Below are positions 17,554 through 27,600 of a DNA stretch of 64,000 bases, piece after piece. Position 1 is the stretch's first letter; each line of letters begins with the position of its first letter. Under the pieces are notes generated by a model that ran no database searches, was not told where the DNA came from, and saw only the letters and a list, made by a program, of their open reading frames with translations. The DNA is from Ignavibacteria bacterium (GTDB lineage Bacteria; Bacteroidota; Ignavibacteria; Tepidaquicellales; Tepidaquicellaceae), in NCBI GenBank assembly GCA_019694675.1, contig JAIBBK010000019.1, forward strand, positions 1-64,000, read 5' to 3'. Position numbers and translations under genes: made by a program.

Positions 17554-18570
17554 ATGAAGAAAAACATACTGTTTATATGCGGGTCTAGGAATCAGACCAC
17601 AATGCTTCACAAGATTTCCGAAAAACTTCCCGACTTCAATCACTTCTTTACGCCATATTATGCCGACGGCATAGAAAAAATCGCGACTAACCTCGGCCTG
17701 CTGGAATTCAGCGTACTGGGCAAGAAGTTCTACAACATGTCAATGGATTACTTCAGGCAAAATGATCTGAACATTGACTACAGAGGCGAGAAAAATCAGT
17801 ATGAACTTGTAGTAATGTGCAGCGACCTTATTGTTCCCAGAAATGTAAGAGGCAAGCGCATGCTCCTTGTGCAAGAGGGGATGACCGATCCCGAGAATCT
17901 CGCATACAGGATCGTTAAAAGAACCGGCATTCCGGGGTACTTAGGCGGAACGGCCGCTACCGGGCTTTCGGATATGTATCAGACCTTTTGCGTGGCATCG
18001 GAAGGATATAAGGAACACTTCGTTAAAAAAGGAGTTAATCCCGGTAAGATCAGAGTCACCGGCCTGCCGAACTTTGACAACTGTGCGGCCTGCCTGGATA
18101 ATGATTTCCCGCACAAAGGATACGCGCTCGTCTGCACATCAGACGCGAGGGAAACGTACAAAGCGGAGAACAGAAAGAAGTTCATTGAAAAGGCTAAGGG
18201 TCTCTCGGAAGGGAAGCAGATGATCTTCAAGCTTCATCCGAACGAAAACGTTTCGAGGGCAACCAGAGAGATCAACAAGTATGCTCCGGGTTCTTTGGTT
18301 TATCACAAGGGAAATACTGATGAAATGATAGCGAACTGTGACATACTCATAACTCACTTTTCAACTGTGGTTTATGTCGGCATTGCGCTTGGAAAGAAAG
18401 TTCATTCTTCATTCAATATTGAGGAACTGAAAAAGCTTGTGCCTCTTCAGAACGGCGGCAGGTCTGCGCAGAATATCGCGGATGAATGTCTGAAACTCAT
18501 CGGCAAAGAAGTGAATGAAGTTGTTTACAACGATTCGGAAGATCTGCACCTCGCACAATTGACCTCCTGA
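17554..18570 (+). CDS. GT-B-fold glycosyltransferase/UDP-sugar epimerase-like protein
   Basis: The 338-residue cytosolic protein resembles the capsule polysaccharide/CDP-glycerol glycerophosphotransferase and UDP-GlcNAc 2-epimerase superfamily: start KNILFICGSRNQ, mid-protein IRVTGLPNFDN, then MIFKLHPNEN and CDILITHFSTVVYVGIALGKK, the usual nucleotide-sugar pocket. It opens the seven-gene sugar cluster, so it either makes the starting sugar (hexosamine 2-epimerase role) or transfers the product. The sequence does not decide between these. The next gene starts 4 bp after its stop. Confidence 0.6.
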   Translation: MKKNILFICGSRNQTTMLHKISEKLPDFNHFFTPYYADGIEKIATNLGLLEFSVLGKKFYNMSMDYFRQNDLNIDYRGEKNQYELVVMCSDLIVPRNVRGKRMLLVQEGMTDPENLAYRIVKRTGIPGYLGGTAATGLSDMYQTFCVASEGYKEHFVKKGVNPGKIRVTGLPNFDNCAACLDNDFPHKGYALVCTSDARETYKAENRKKFIEKAKGLSEGKQMIFKLHPNENVSRATREINKYAPGSLVYHKGNTDEMIANCDILITHFSTVVYVGIALGKKVHSSFNIEELKKLVPLQNGGRSAQNIADECLKLIGKEVNEVVYNDSEDLHLAQLTS

Positions 18571-18574
18571 TGCT

Positions 18575-19387
18575 TTGATCTCCGGTACTGAACAAATACT
18601 GGTTGTGATCCAGGCAAGAAAGGGCTCCACACGACTTCCCGGAAAGATACTTATGCCTCTTGCGGGAGAACCCCTGCTTGTGAGAATGTATGAGAGGGTC
18701 GTCTCATCGGATGCAGATCTGAAAGCCGTGATCGCCACAACTGAGGAAAAGGAAGACGATGAAGTGGAGGATCTTTGCCGGGCTTACGACATGGAGTGCT
18801 TCAGGGGACATCCGTACGACCTTCTTGACAGGCATTACAAAACAGCGCTGGCATACGGTGCAAAGCATGTTGCGAAGATACCGTCCGACTGCCCTTTGAT
18901 TTGCCCCGATGTGATAAAGAGAGTTGCAGATTTCTATTTAAGTAATATCGGAAAGTATGACTATGTCAGCAATCTGCACCCTGCAACATATCCCGACGGC
19001 AATGATGTTGAGGTTATGCCTTTTGAAATACTTGAAACTGCATGGAAGGAAGCCGGCAGGGATTTTGAAAGAGAACACACTACACCTTATATATGGGAAG
19101 ACCCGCAGCGGTTTCGCCTCGGGAATGTTGAATGGGAAACAGGTCTCGACTTTTCAATGAGCCACAGAATGACAATTGACTATCCTGAAGATTACGAGTT
19201 CATCAAAGCGGTTTATGAGGAACTCTACCCAGTTAAAAAGAATTTTACGCTTTGCGATATTATGCTGCTGCTTGAGAGGAAGCCGGAAATCAAAGACATC
19301 AACAGTAAATATGCGGGCGTCAATTGGTACAGACATCATCTTGGAGAACTCAAGACCATTACACACGAACATACAAAGCAGGGTTAA
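18575..19387 (+). CDS. Cytidylyltransferase of the SpsF / CMP-sugar synthetase type
   Basis: The 270-residue protein has the nucleotide-binding motif VIQARKGSTRLPGKIL near the N-terminus, the metal-binding region IPSDCPLICPDVI and HMTIDYPEDYEF-like MTIDYPEDYEF. These define the SpsF/acylneuraminate cytidylyltransferase family that activates keto-sugar acids with CTP. The only in-frame start after the upstream stop is a TTG at 18575. The overlapping ATG at 18570 would terminate after two codons. With the NeuB-type synthase at the cluster's end, it predicts a CMP-activated ulosonic acid product. Confidence 0.85.
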   Translation: MISGTEQILVVIQARKGSTRLPGKILMPLAGEPLLVRMYERVVSSDADLKAVIATTEEKEDDEVEDLCRAYDMECFRGHPYDLLDRHYKTALAYGAKHVAKIPSDCPLICPDVIKRVADFYLSNIGKYDYVSNLHPATYPDGNDVEVMPFEILETAWKEAGRDFEREHTTPYIWEDPQRFRLGNVEWETGLDFSMSHRMTIDYPEDYEFIKAVYEELYPVKKNFTLCDIMLLLERKPEIKDINSKYAGVNWYRHHLGELKTITHEHTKQG

Positions 19388-19424
19388 CCAAGTCCTGCTT
19401 TTGCAAAACATTACAATAGAATAA

Positions 19425-20282
19425 GTGGAACAAAGCAAAGCAAGCGAGTTAAAAGAGATCTCCCACAAAGTCCGGGAGCACATAATAAGAATGTCAACAG
19501 ACGGTGGATGCTTCATCGGAGCTTCGCTTTCATGCGCAGACATTCTGGTTTATCTTTACAAAGAAGTTCTCAAGGTACATCCGGGCAATCTTGATGATCC
19601 CGGAAGGGACTATTTCTTCTTATCCAAGGGCCATGATGTCCCTGCGCTTTACGGGACCTTTGCCGAACTCGGGTTCATCGAAAAGGAAAGGCTTGCAAAC
19701 CATCTTAAGACGAACGATCACATCTACTGGCATCCGAATATGAATGTGCCCGGCATCGAGTACTTCTCCGGATCTCTCGGCCATTCGCTCAGCGTTGCGA
19801 TCGGTGTTGCAATTGACTGCAGAATGAAGGGGCAAGGCAACAGGGTCTTCGTTGTGCTAGGTGACGGCGAGCTGAATGAAGGATCAGTTTGGGAAGGCGC
19901 GCTTGTTGCCGCGGCGAAAGGACTCGACAATTTAGTTGCCGTAGTTGACCGCAACAAGTTTCAGGCGAACATAGAAACCGAAGAGCTGATACCGCTTGAG
20001 CCGATCACAAACAAGTTTGAAGCGTTCGGATGGAAAGCAGTAAAGGCGGACGGTCATGACTTTGAAAGCCTTGAATCCGCGTTTGCCCGGCTTCCTCTTG
20101 AATCAGGAAAGCCGACAGTGGTAATAGCTGAAACGGTCAGAGGCAAAGGGCTGCCGAGTATTGAGGCGCAAGCAAACAGGTGGTTCGTTAATTTTTCAAA
20201 AGAGGAAGTTGAAGAACTGCTGAGAGAACTTAACGGCGGCAGAACAACGGAATTGAAATCAGAGGAGATCATTGCAAGATAA
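19425..20282 (+). CDS. Transketolase, N-terminal (TPP-binding) subunit
   Basis: The 285-residue protein is the first half of a transketolase: FLSKGHDVPALYG, SGSLGHSLSVAIG and the thiamine-diphosphate motif VVLGDGELNEGSVWEGAL to AVVDRNKFQ. Start is GTG. It has no pyrimidine domain, which is provided by the next gene, whose ATG overlaps its TAA by 1 bp. Split transketolases occur in archaea and in bacterial secondary-sugar clusters. Its position inside a surface-sugar operon suggests a two-carbon transfer making an unusual ketose precursor rather than the housekeeping pentose-phosphate reaction (inference). Confidence 0.9.
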   Translation: MEQSKASELKEISHKVREHIIRMSTDGGCFIGASLSCADILVYLYKEVLKVHPGNLDDPGRDYFFLSKGHDVPALYGTFAELGFIEKERLANHLKTNDHIYWHPNMNVPGIEYFSGSLGHSLSVAIGVAIDCRMKGQGNRVFVVLGDGELNEGSVWEGALVAAAKGLDNLVAVVDRNKFQANIETEELIPLEPITNKFEAFGWKAVKADGHDFESLESAFARLPLESGKPTVVIAETVRGKGLPSIEAQANRWFVNFSKEEVEELLRELNGGRTTELKSEEIIAR

Positions 20283-21214
20283 TGGAACAGACCAAACAGA
20301 CATACGAAGACATACTCCGGGACCTTGTGGAGAATGATAAGAGATTCATGGTGCTTACTGCGGAGAACCGTGCGGCCATCAGGAATCTTCCTTCACAGAT
20401 CGGCGACAGATTCATAGACACCGGGATCACAGAGCAGACGCTTGTCGGAGTTGCCACAGGGCTTGCACTGCGGGGGAGAATTCCCGTAGCTCATGCGCTC
20501 GCCACTTTTCTCACAATGCGTGCATTTGAATTCATCAGGACGGACGTCGGAATAAGCGGACTGCCGGTCAAGCTGGTAGGCGGCTTTTCCGGATTCCTGT
20601 CAGAAGCGAACGGCCCTACGCATCAGGCGATCGAGGATGTTTCGATCATGCGGGGCATCCCGAATGTTAATGTGTTCTGTCCTGCAGACGAAGACGACAT
20701 GCTTATCGGATTGCGGAAAGTTCTGAAGAGCCCGAGTCCTTTCTATATAAGGTACAACAATGCGAAGCCGGTGATGAAACACTCGAAGGATTTTGAGATC
20801 GGGAAGGCGGAAGTAATTGCAGAAGGAAACGATATTACACTGCTTGTGTACGGTTATATGTTCGGAGAAGCATACAAAGCGCGTGATATTCTCGAAATGG
20901 CGGGATACTCAACAGGTCTTGTGAACATGAGAACGCTGAAGCCGGTTGATGAGGAAGTGATACTCCGCGCCGCAGAAAGAACAGAACTGCTGGTAACGAT
21001 CGAAGATCATTTTGTAACTGGCGGACTTTACTCGATCGTTTGCGAAGCGATCGTTAGGAACAATCACAAAGTGGAAGTGATGCCCGTGGCGCTTCAGGAT
21101 GCATGGTTCAAGCCCGCGCTGATACAGGACGTTCTGGAGTTTGAAGGATTCACTGCAGATGCGATCGCAGACAGGATCACGGGCAGGATGAAACAACACG
21201 ATTACAGAAAGTAA
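20282..21214 (+). CDS. Transketolase, C-terminal subunit
   Basis: The 310-residue protein supplies the pyrimidine-binding and C-terminal transketolase domains: DRFIDTGITEQTLVGVATG with the catalytic Glu of the ITEQ motif, FLTMRAFEFIRTD, GPTHQAIEDVSIMRGIPN and LLVTIEDHFVTGGL. It pairs with the N-terminal subunit, overlapping it by 1 bp, to form one active enzyme. In family terms it is close to the DXS/transketolase C-terminal group. A 17-bp gap leads to the aminotransferase gene. Confidence 0.9.
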   Translation: MEQTKQTYEDILRDLVENDKRFMVLTAENRAAIRNLPSQIGDRFIDTGITEQTLVGVATGLALRGRIPVAHALATFLTMRAFEFIRTDVGISGLPVKLVGGFSGFLSEANGPTHQAIEDVSIMRGIPNVNVFCPADEDDMLIGLRKVLKSPSPFYIRYNNAKPVMKHSKDFEIGKAEVIAEGNDITLLVYGYMFGEAYKARDILEMAGYSTGLVNMRTLKPVDEEVILRAAERTELLVTIEDHFVTGGLYSIVCEAIVRNNHKVEVMPVALQDAWFKPALIQDVLEFEGFTADAIADRITGRMKQHDYRK

Positions 21215-21231
21215 TTTACACAAAGACACAA

Positions 21232-22563
21232 ATGCCAAACACGATAAAGTTCAACGAAGAATTTCCTTCCGTCAAAGAATCAGACTCGATATTTGAAAGG
21301 TCACAGGGTCTCGTGCCTGCGCATACGCAGACTCTGGCCAAGGGTCCGACCCAATGGGTAAAGGGAGTTGCGCCCAAGTATCTAAGGCGCGGCAAGGGCT
21401 CGCATGTATGGGATGTTGACGGAAATGAATACATAGATTTCAACATGGGCATCGGCCCGATATCCCTCGGCTATTGCTACGGAAGGGTTGATGATGCGGT
21501 CAGGAAACAACTTGAAGACGGCATCACTTTCTCGCTGATGCATCCGCTCGAAGTTGAGTTGTCGGAAAAGATAAGGAGCGTTATTCCGAATGCAGAGAGC
21601 GTCAGATTCTCAAAGACAGGCTGTGATGCGACTTCAGCCGCTGTCAGAGTTTCAAGGGCATTCACCAAACGGGAAAAAGTATTGTGCTGCGGTTATCACG
21701 GCTGGCACGACTGGTACATTGCAGTGACTGACAGGAATGCCGGAATTCCAAAAGCGGTTCAGGACCTCACCTACACGATCAGCTACAATGACGCTGATTC
21801 ACTGGAGCAGTCGATCGACTCCGACACCGCATGCCTCATTCTTGAGCCGTTTGTCTTTGAACAGGAGAAAGCCGGATTTCTTAAACACATAAAGGAGATA
21901 TGCGAGAAGAACGGCACGCTTCTGATATTCGATGAGATGTGGACGGGTTTCAGGATTGCGGCGGGAGGTGCGCAGGAATACTTCGGCATCAAGCCTGACC
22001 TTGCATGCTACTCCAAGGCAATGGCCAACGGCATGCCCATATCTGCAATAACAGGAAGGAGGGATGTCATGGGCATGTTTGAGAAGGACGTTTTCTTCTT
22101 TACCACGTTCGGCGGCGAAGCCCTTTCTATGGCGGCTTCAATGGCAACGATAGACGAGATAGTTGAGAAGAACGTTCCGGCCTATCTTGATGAAAAGGGA
22201 GCTTTGCTGAAGGATGGATATAATAAGATCGCTGACGGACTTGGAATGGAATTCACAAAGTGTTCCGGCTACAACTGCAGGACAATTATTTCATTTGACG
22301 CAACCGCAGGCAATCCTCTCGAGATGAAATCTCTTGTACAGCAGGAGATGATAAAAAGGGGAGTGCTTTGGGGAGGATTTCATAACATGTGCTTCTCTCA
22401 CACGGATGATGACATTGCATATACACTGAAGGCTTATGAAGACGTTTTGCCGCTTCTTAAGAAAGCGGTTGATGAGAAGAATGTAAGATCGTATCTGAGA
22501 GGAGAGCCCGTTGAGCCGGTGTTCAGAAAGACGAGCAACTTCAACTTCAAACCAAAGAGCTGA
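21232..22563 (+). CDS. Class III aminotransferase, glutamate-1-semialdehyde aminomutase-like
   Basis: The 443-residue PLP enzyme has VRFSKTGCDATSAAVRVSR, CCGYHGWHDWY, LLIFDEMWTGFRIAAGGAQ and the Schiff-base lysine in LACYSKAMANGMPISAITG. These are close to GSA-2,1-aminomutase and to sugar or side-chain aminotransferases of the same branch. Its place between a split transketolase and an SDR in a CMP-sugar cluster argues for amination of a ketose rather than haem synthesis. No other haem-biosynthesis gene is near. It starts 17 bp after the transketolase C-terminal subunit and ends 13 bp before the SDR gene. Confidence 0.85.
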   Translation: MPNTIKFNEEFPSVKESDSIFERSQGLVPAHTQTLAKGPTQWVKGVAPKYLRRGKGSHVWDVDGNEYIDFNMGIGPISLGYCYGRVDDAVRKQLEDGITFSLMHPLEVELSEKIRSVIPNAESVRFSKTGCDATSAAVRVSRAFTKREKVLCCGYHGWHDWYIAVTDRNAGIPKAVQDLTYTISYNDADSLEQSIDSDTACLILEPFVFEQEKAGFLKHIKEICEKNGTLLIFDEMWTGFRIAAGGAQEYFGIKPDLACYSKAMANGMPISAITGRRDVMGMFEKDVFFFTTFGGEALSMAASMATIDEIVEKNVPAYLDEKGALLKDGYNKIADGLGMEFTKCSGYNCRTIISFDATAGNPLEMKSLVQQEMIKRGVLWGGFHNMCFSHTDDDIAYTLKAYEDVLPLLKKAVDEKNVRSYLRGEPVEPVFRKTSNFNFKPKS

Positions 22564-22576
22564 AGGCTAATATAAG

Positions 22577-23383
22577 ATGAGTGATTTGTTCTCGCTGAAG
22601 GGAAAGGTCTCTGTTGTAACAGGCGCTCTAGGGCTGATAGGCAGGGAGCATTGCAAAGCATTATCCGAAGCCGGGGCATGCGTAGCAGTTGCAGACATTG
22701 ACGGCAAGGCATGTAAGGAATTTGCAGATGCGCTGGGAAACAATTCCGTTGGAGTTGAGCTTGATGTCACTTCAAAAACATCGGTTGAGAGTGCATGCAG
22801 TGAGATCCTGAAAAAGACAGGCAGTATAGATGTACTGGTGAACAACGCGGCGATCAACGACATGTTCGAGAATCCCGCAATGGCTCTGGAAAAGTCAATG
22901 TTCGAGAATTACCCGCTTGAGATGTGGCAGAAGTCAATTGACGTCAACGTTACAGGCATCTTCCTGTGCTCGCAGGTGTTCGGATCTGAAATGGCGGGAA
23001 AGGGGAACGGAAGCATAATCAACATTGCATCCACATACGGAATCGTTGCGCCGGACCAGTCGCTGTACATTGATGAGAAAGGAAAGCAGAAATTTTACAA
23101 GTCACCCGCATATCCCGCAACAAAAGGAGCTGTGATCTCATTTACAAGATTTCTTGCCGCATACTGGGGAGGCAGGGGAGTGCGCGTGAACACGCTTTCG
23201 CCGGGCGGAGTTGAAAACTCTCAGGACGAATTCTTTGTGCAAAGTTACTCAAAGCGGACCCCGCTTGGAAGAATGGCGGACAGGTCGGATTACAAAGGCG
23301 CCGTTGTGTTCCTCGCGAGCGATGCATCTTCATACATGACGGGAGCGAACCTTGTTGTGGACGGCGGCTGGACAATATGGTGA
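22577..23383 (+). CDS. Short-chain dehydrogenase/reductase (classical SDR)
   Basis: The 268-residue protein has the cofactor loop VTGALGLIGREHCKAL, VLVNNAAIND, INIASTYGIV, the catalytic YPATKGA (YxxxK) and a C-terminal MTGANLVVDGGWTIW. It reduces or oxidises a carbonyl with NAD(P)H. An insert around residues 95-112 and 160-175 makes it resemble the SDRs found in nonulosonic/surface-sugar clusters. Its likely role is a keto reduction or oxidation on the sugar precursor before PEP condensation. A 103-bp gap follows before the NeuB-type gene. Confidence 0.88.
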   Translation: MSDLFSLKGKVSVVTGALGLIGREHCKALSEAGACVAVADIDGKACKEFADALGNNSVGVELDVTSKTSVESACSEILKKTGSIDVLVNNAAINDMFENPAMALEKSMFENYPLEMWQKSIDVNVTGIFLCSQVFGSEMAGKGNGSIINIASTYGIVAPDQSLYIDEKGKQKFYKSPAYPATKGAVISFTRFLAAYWGGRGVRVNTLSPGGVENSQDEFFVQSYSKRTPLGRMADRSDYKGAVVFLASDASSYMTGANLVVDGGWTIW

Positions 23384-23486
23384 AAAGACACATGAGAATA
23401 GTATCCCTGTATGTGATCGCTGAAAATCAAATTCAGTACCGGGCATTCTCTGATGAAGTGAATTCATAATTCAAAATTATCGCTGT

Positions 23487-24356
23487 ATGGCAACAGTAAA
23501 AATAGGGAACAGGTCAGTAGGTGACGGCGAGAACGTGTATGTGATTGCAGAGATCGGAATTAATCACAACGGATCACTGAAGAAGGCTCTTAGGCTTATT
23601 AAGGGTGCACGCGAAGCCGGATGCGATTGCGTGAAGTTCCAGAAGAGAACTCCTGAGTTGTGCGTGCCAAAGGACCAGTGGAACATCGAGCGTGACACCC
23701 CGTGGGGGCGGATTACATACATTGACTACAGGCACAGAGTTGAGCTCAGCTTTTCGGATTATCAGCAGATTGACGACTATTGCCGGAAGAAGAAGATAGA
23801 CTGGACGGCATCATGCTGGGATGAAGAATCGGTTGATTTCATTGATCAGTTCGACGTGCCGTTTTACAAGGCGGCGTCGGCGTCGCTGACAGACATTTCA
23901 CTTCTGAAGAAGAAAAGATCAACAGGCAAACCCCTTATGATCTCTACGGGAATGTCAACGATGGAAGAGATCGAGGCCGCTGTGAGCGCCATAGGAACCG
24001 ATGATCTGCTGATAGCTCATTCAACTTCCACTTATCCCTGCAAGCCGGAGGAGCTGAATCTTCGGGTGATTCAGACTTTAAAGGGCAGGTTTCCGGAAGT
24101 GCCCATCGGTTACTCCGGGCATGAAGTCGGTCTTTCCACAACGCTTGCCGCAGTCACACTTGGCGCGGTCTTTGTTGAGAGGCACATAACGCTGGACCGG
24201 GCAATGTGGGGAACAGATCAGGCGGCTTCTGTAGAACTCGGAGGTTTCAGGAAACTTGTTGAAGACATTCGCGATGTTGAAAAGTCATTGGGTGACGGCA
24301 TCAAGCGAGTATTTGAGAGTGAACTTGGTCCGAGGAAGAAGCTAAGGCGGGTATAG
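23487..24356 (+). CDS. NeuB/SpsE-type sugar-acid synthase lacking the SAF domain
   Basis: The 289-residue TIM-barrel enzyme carries NeuB hallmarks: VIAEIGINHNGSLKKALRLI, CVKFQKRTPELC, ISTGMSTMEEIE, IGYSGHEVGLSTTLAAV and VERHITLDRAMWGTDQAAS. The family condenses PEP with a hexosamine or other aldose to give a nonulosonic or similar 3-deoxy-ulosonic acid. Typical NeuB/NeuB-like enzymes have ~340-350 residues with a C-terminal antifreeze-like (SAF) domain. Here the protein stops after the barrel with a basic KKLRRV tail, so that domain is absent. It closes the seven-gene sugar cluster. Confidence 0.85.
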   Translation: MATVKIGNRSVGDGENVYVIAEIGINHNGSLKKALRLIKGAREAGCDCVKFQKRTPELCVPKDQWNIERDTPWGRITYIDYRHRVELSFSDYQQIDDYCRKKKIDWTASCWDEESVDFIDQFDVPFYKAASASLTDISLLKKKRSTGKPLMISTGMSTMEEIEAAVSAIGTDDLLIAHSTSTYPCKPEELNLRVIQTLKGRFPEVPIGYSGHEVGLSTTLAAVTLGAVFVERHITLDRAMWGTDQAASVELGGFRKLVEDIRDVEKSLGDGIKRVFESELGPRKKLRRV

Positions 24357-24682
24357 AGCTTAAGGTCTTCTCTTTGAAACCCTCCTAACGGTTTCACATC
24401 AACCGCACAGCAATTTATACTGCGCCATTGACATATCCTGTTGCACATACATCTTTCTTACGGACCTCACAATTCGACCGGCAATGGGTAGTCATCTATA
24501 GGCCTCAGACAGATCTCAAAGCAATGCCGGTTTTGATAGCGACTTTTATATCTTAACAGATCCAATCAAACCTTTAAGCGTAAAGGCAAAAGTCGGCACA
24601 AGCGGTCACGAATATTGGTGGATCCGCTGCAAATGTGCTTTTACCTTCTTTCCTGTTTGTGCTACGATTTTCCTGGCGAATT
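24357..24682. other. Intergenic region between convergent genes, no gene seen
   Basis: These 326 bp separate the NeuB-type gene from the convergent FG-GAP gene. A weak 6-bp inverted repeat GAAACC/GGTTTC (24376-24395) lies just after the NeuB-type stop but has no T-run, so a terminator call is weak. No plausible ORF, tRNA or repeat was recognised in the rest. Confidence 0.5.
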
Positions 24683-27600
24683 TCACGGAGTGATCTTAGT
24701 TACAAAATTATACGCATTATTATCAGCCATAAGATAATCCGCGGCATCAACAAAGTAATCACCTGTTACATCAGTTACAGTATAGCCGGTGACAAAGTTG
24801 ATCACATCATTATCAATTATGCTTCCGTCAGTTGCATCTACGGTACCGTCGTTATTCACATCTCCGCTGTAAATGCCGAAAACCAGCGGAGTATTGTTTA
24901 TGATCTTCTGATTGAATCCGTACGCTTGGAATGCCGCAAATGTAAAATCATAGTTTACATTCCTGTTCTTTGCCATGCTCACAGGGTTTGCAGACCATGT
25001 TTCTACGCAGTTTCTGTGCTTTACTTTAAGGTAGTACGAACCTGCCGGCGCGGAATTGAAGACGAATCTGCCTTCCATTGTTACCTTATTGATGACAGCT
25101 TTAGCCTCATCAACCTGGTTGAACGGGAAATAGCTGTTTCTCAATGACACAACTACGGTATCAGACATGTTCAGCTTCTGCGTGCCGGTATTATAAAATC
25201 CTTCCTGTGCCAGTTTCAATGTGAGTATCAATTGCTCAACGGGTTCGGAACTCAGATAGGCCTGTACTCTTCCGCTGTTAAGGCCGCCGATAATCAGATC
25301 GCTTCTGCCATCCGAGTTAAGATCACCCGCGTAAGACACGGCAAAGCCGGAAGCGGAATGGGGAACATTCCCCGTCATTACAAGATCTTTCTTATTATCC
25401 ATAGATGTTCCGCCGTAATATACATAGCTCCTTCCCGCATTTGTACCGCCGGCATCATTATAGCATGCTCCGATAACAACATCGGCAATATTATCTGAAT
25501 TTATTCTGCCCGCATAAGAGACGCTTACGCCGAAATAATCGTTGTCTTCAGATCCTTCTATGTAAACATCCGATGAGCCGTTCATATTTGCGCCTCCGTA
25601 ATAAATAAATGCTGCGCCTGCGTCAGTGCCGGGAAGGTCATATCCGTATGCCCCTACTATCACGTCTGAATACTGATCACCGTTTACATCTCCGGCATAA
25701 GACACACTGTATCCGAAGTGATCATCGAGGTAGAGTCCGAACATGTCTACATCAGATACATTATTCATTGTTAAACCTCCGTAATAAATAGAAGCATAAC
25801 CGTTAGCAACTCCCGCCTGGCAGCCGGCGCCGACAATTACATCATAGTACTGATCTCCGTTCACGTCTCCGGCTGAGGAGCAGCAAATTCCGAACCATGC
25901 TCCCGGCACATTGAATGTCAGGACAACGTCTGCAACACTGTTCATAGAAGCACCGCCGTAGTAAATGTAACTCCTGCCTGCCTGGTTGCCCCCTGCATTG
26001 CTGAAGGGAGCGCCTACAATTACATCTGCCGAGAGGTCACCGTTTACATTTCCGGAAGTTGAAACACTGAATCCGAATCTGTCGCCGGAGCTTTCACCAT
26101 TGAGTATGAGGTCTGCAACACCGTCCGCAGACGGTCCGCCGAAGTAGATGTAGGCCCTGCCTGCATCCGTTCCCGCGGCGTCGTTTTCGGGAGCGCCTAC
26201 TATGATGTCATCGTATAAGTCCTGATTCACATCTCCGGCATAGCTTACCGATGTTCCGAAATGGTCGAATGCAGATTCTCCGCTGATTGTTATGTCCGGG
26301 GATTTGTTCCAAACGACGCCTCCGAAATAAACCGAAGCTGTTCCGCTTTCTGTGCCGTTTGCATTTGATTTCGGAGTTCCGATAATCACGTCCTCAAACC
26401 CGTCAGCGTTGAAATCGCGGGCAGATGCCACGCTGTAGCCAAACTGTTCAGATGCTGATCCATTAAATACAATATCGCTGATATCGCTTGCAGTTTCCGA
26501 ACCCTTGAACAGATATATAGTACCTGCCTGAAAGCCGCCAAATCCGTTTGAGTTCAGCGGAGCACCGGCTAAGAATTCAGCCACGCCGTCACCGTCAACA
26601 TCACCTGCGCCGGAAACTGAATAGCCGAAGCGATCATTCTGGTTCTCACCGTAAATTATCCTGTCAGCAACATTGTCCATTGAGGATCCACCGTAGAACA
26701 ATGAGATTCTGCCTCTGAAATTATCCGAATAGTAATTGAAACTTGCTTCGCCGATAATGACATCATCAAATCCGTCGTTGTTTATATCTCCGGATGATGC
26801 AATTGAACCTCCAAACTGGTACGAAAAGTTTTCTCCGCTCAATGTTACATCAGGCGAGTTGTCAAGTGAAGAGCCGCCATGATAAATGTAAGCCTCTCCA
26901 ACTTGCATGGAATGGCCCAATGCTCCGATCACTATGTCACTGTAACTGTCACCGTTAACATCACCGGAAGATTCAACTGACCAGCCGAACCTCTCGTATT
27001 GGGTTAATGGTGCAGGATTGTTAAAGACCAGGTCCGGAGATCCGTTCATAGGGCTTCCCCCGTAGTATAAGTGAACTCGCCCGACTTCAATTGGGGAATA
27101 AAAAGGACTGCCCGCAAGAACATCGTCATACTGATCCGTATTGATCTTCCCTCCGCCGGAAACGCTGAACCCTAACTGATTACCAAACTCGCCAAACATT
27201 ATCACATCAGGAACATTGTTCATATTAGCTCCGCCATAGAATACATATGCGGTGCCTGCATTAAATCCGTTATCATCGCTCAATGGCGCACCTACTATTA
27301 CATCATCGTAGCCGTCGTTATTGACATCTCCAGCGGTTGATATAGAGTATCCAAACTTGTCTCCGGCTGAATTGCCGTAAATAGTCAGGAACGGCACACC
27401 GGACATATTCTGCGACCCGAGGAAGACGAACGCCGCGCCGGCATCAGTCCCGTTTGTAGAGTTAAACGGATCTGCAGTTATGATGTCGTCAAATCCGTCG
27501 TTATTAACATCTCCGGCTGAAGCAACCCGGAATGAGACATAAGGAGATCCGTAGAGAGAAACATCTGCGGAATTGTCCATCAGCCTGCCACCGAAAAAAA

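Noticed and set aside
21232-22563. Calling the GSA-aminomutase-like gene hemL
   Set aside because: No haem-biosynthesis neighbours; the position inside a CMP-sugar cluster argues for a sugar aminotransferase.
24376-24395. Inverted repeat GAAACC/GGTTTC after the NeuB-type gene as terminator
   Set aside because: Stem is only 6 bp and no T-run follows, so it was not listed as a terminator.
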